Assembly: GCA_963170185.1 (NCBI GenBank)
Contig: CAUJGS010000044.1
Location: 1 to 64,000 of the forward strand
Source: Bdellovibrionota bacterium
GTDB taxonomy: Bacteria > Bdellovibrionota > Bdellovibrionia > Bdellovibrionales > JAMPXM01
DNA length: 64,000 nucleotides
Reading direction: 5' to 3'
The notes below the pieces were generated by a model. That model made no database searches. It was not told where the DNA came from and worked only from the letters and a program-made list of their open reading frames with translations. Both the position numbers and the translations under genes were made by a program. Shown in pieces: positions 63,700 through 64,000 of the stretch. Position 1 is the first letter of the stretch. Each line of letters starts with the position of its first letter.

Positions 63700-64000
63700 A
63701 TGCAATCTGAGCATAAAGCAGTTGGCGCAGACGATTTTGCGAAGAACTACCTGACGGAAACTCTTCCTCTGTTTCAGGAGTACGCAAAAATAGAGTTTCA
63801 AACGGCGATGAATGCGATGGTGCAGGCTTATCACCGAGGAAACACCGTGTTCATCTGCGGAAACGGTGGCTCGGCTGGAACGGCTGGGCACATGGTGAAT
63901 GATCTGGCCAAGGGTTCGGTTGTCGAGGGTAAAAAACGTCTTCGTGTTCTGGGCCTTGCCGACAACATGAGTCTTCTCACGGCGTATGCAAACGACTGCG
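63700..64000 (+). CDS. gmhA: Phosphoheptose isomerase (3' end missing)
   Basis: The first 100 residues of a SIS-domain isomerase are visible; the window ends inside the gene. GNTVFICGNGGSAGTAGHMV followed by NDLAKG is the GmhA signature loop, and LGLADNMSLLTAYANDC continues as in the family. GmhA turns sedoheptulose-7-phosphate into D-glycero-D-manno-heptose-7-phosphate, the substrate of HddA. The ATG with AAGGAG 7 bases upstream was preferred over one 6 bases earlier. Confidence 0.9.
   Translation, partial: MQSEHKAVGADDFAKNYLTETLPLFQEYAKIEFQTAMNAMVQAYHRGNTVFICGNGGSAGTAGHMVNDLAKGSVVEGKKRLRVLGLADNMSLLTAYANDC

Noticed and set aside
1-64000. tRNA or rRNA genes
   Set aside because: Reading the intergenic regions showed no cloverleaf with a CCA-type end or conserved T-loop; a tRNAscan run would be decisive.

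Overview
The window comes from a Gram-negative bacterium of moderate G+C. It has lipopolysaccharide or capsule sugar genes, lipoprotein signals, a C+ zinc form of S4 and L36, a B12-dependent ribonucleotide reductase and a TIGR03545/TIGR03546 pair. The proteins look proteobacterial in the broad sense. The mix would fit a Bdellovibrionota-like lineage, but that placement is an inference of moderate confidence. I found no rRNA, tRNA, CRISPR array, insertion sequence or prophage.

Positions 1-28060 are the transcription and translation core: rpoB (5' end cut off)-rpoC, rpsL-rpsG-fusA, then the S10, spc and alpha operons (rpsJ to rplO, secY-adk, rpmJ-rpsM-rpsK-rpsD-rpoA-rplQ). Four departures from the common order stand out. 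A Rieske oxygenase and a convergent membrane glycosyltransferase sit between rpoC and rpsL. No tuf lies between fusA and rpsJ, where there is a promoter-like site and a leader of about 430 nt. No rplX lies between rplN and rplE, and no rpsN between rplE and rpsH.

Positions 28200-33450 hold a TlpA-like thioredoxin, a glutathione transferase and a leftward operon of three membrane genes (TIGR03546, TIGR03545 and an MscS channel). Positions 33650-39200 are a surface-sugar region with two DegT-type aminotransferases (one recognisable as WecE), a GT4 and a GT9 glycosyltransferase, and a two-gene toxin-antitoxin-like cassette with a perfect inverted repeat upstream. Positions 39300-42900 contain a small secreted protein, OsmC, a LemA-TPM-TPM operon, an exact 56-bp tandem repeat and ErpA.

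Positions 43000-54400 contain NrdJ (its Shine-Dalgarno lies inside a perfect hairpin), a lone CrtY lycopene cyclase with an unknown partner, an isovaleryl-CoA-dehydrogenase-like enzyme, a membrane protein with a degenerate spermidine-synthase-like domain, an ABC1/UbiB kinase-like protein and a photolyase. The photolyase is flanked by two paralogous GbsR/MarR regulators. The second regulator is divergent from a TIGR01777-SRPBCC fusion across an AT-rich gap with two palindromes. This photolyase neighbourhood, with crtY nearby, is the best candidate for a light- or damage-responsive system.

Positions 56978-64000 hold CinA (with a divergent C-terminal half), TrmH, a DUF2799 lipoprotein, and a tightly coupled operon of a GT4, a sugar epimerase, HddC, HddA and GmhA (cut by the window end). 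That operon would make a GDP-activated heptose for a surface polysaccharide.
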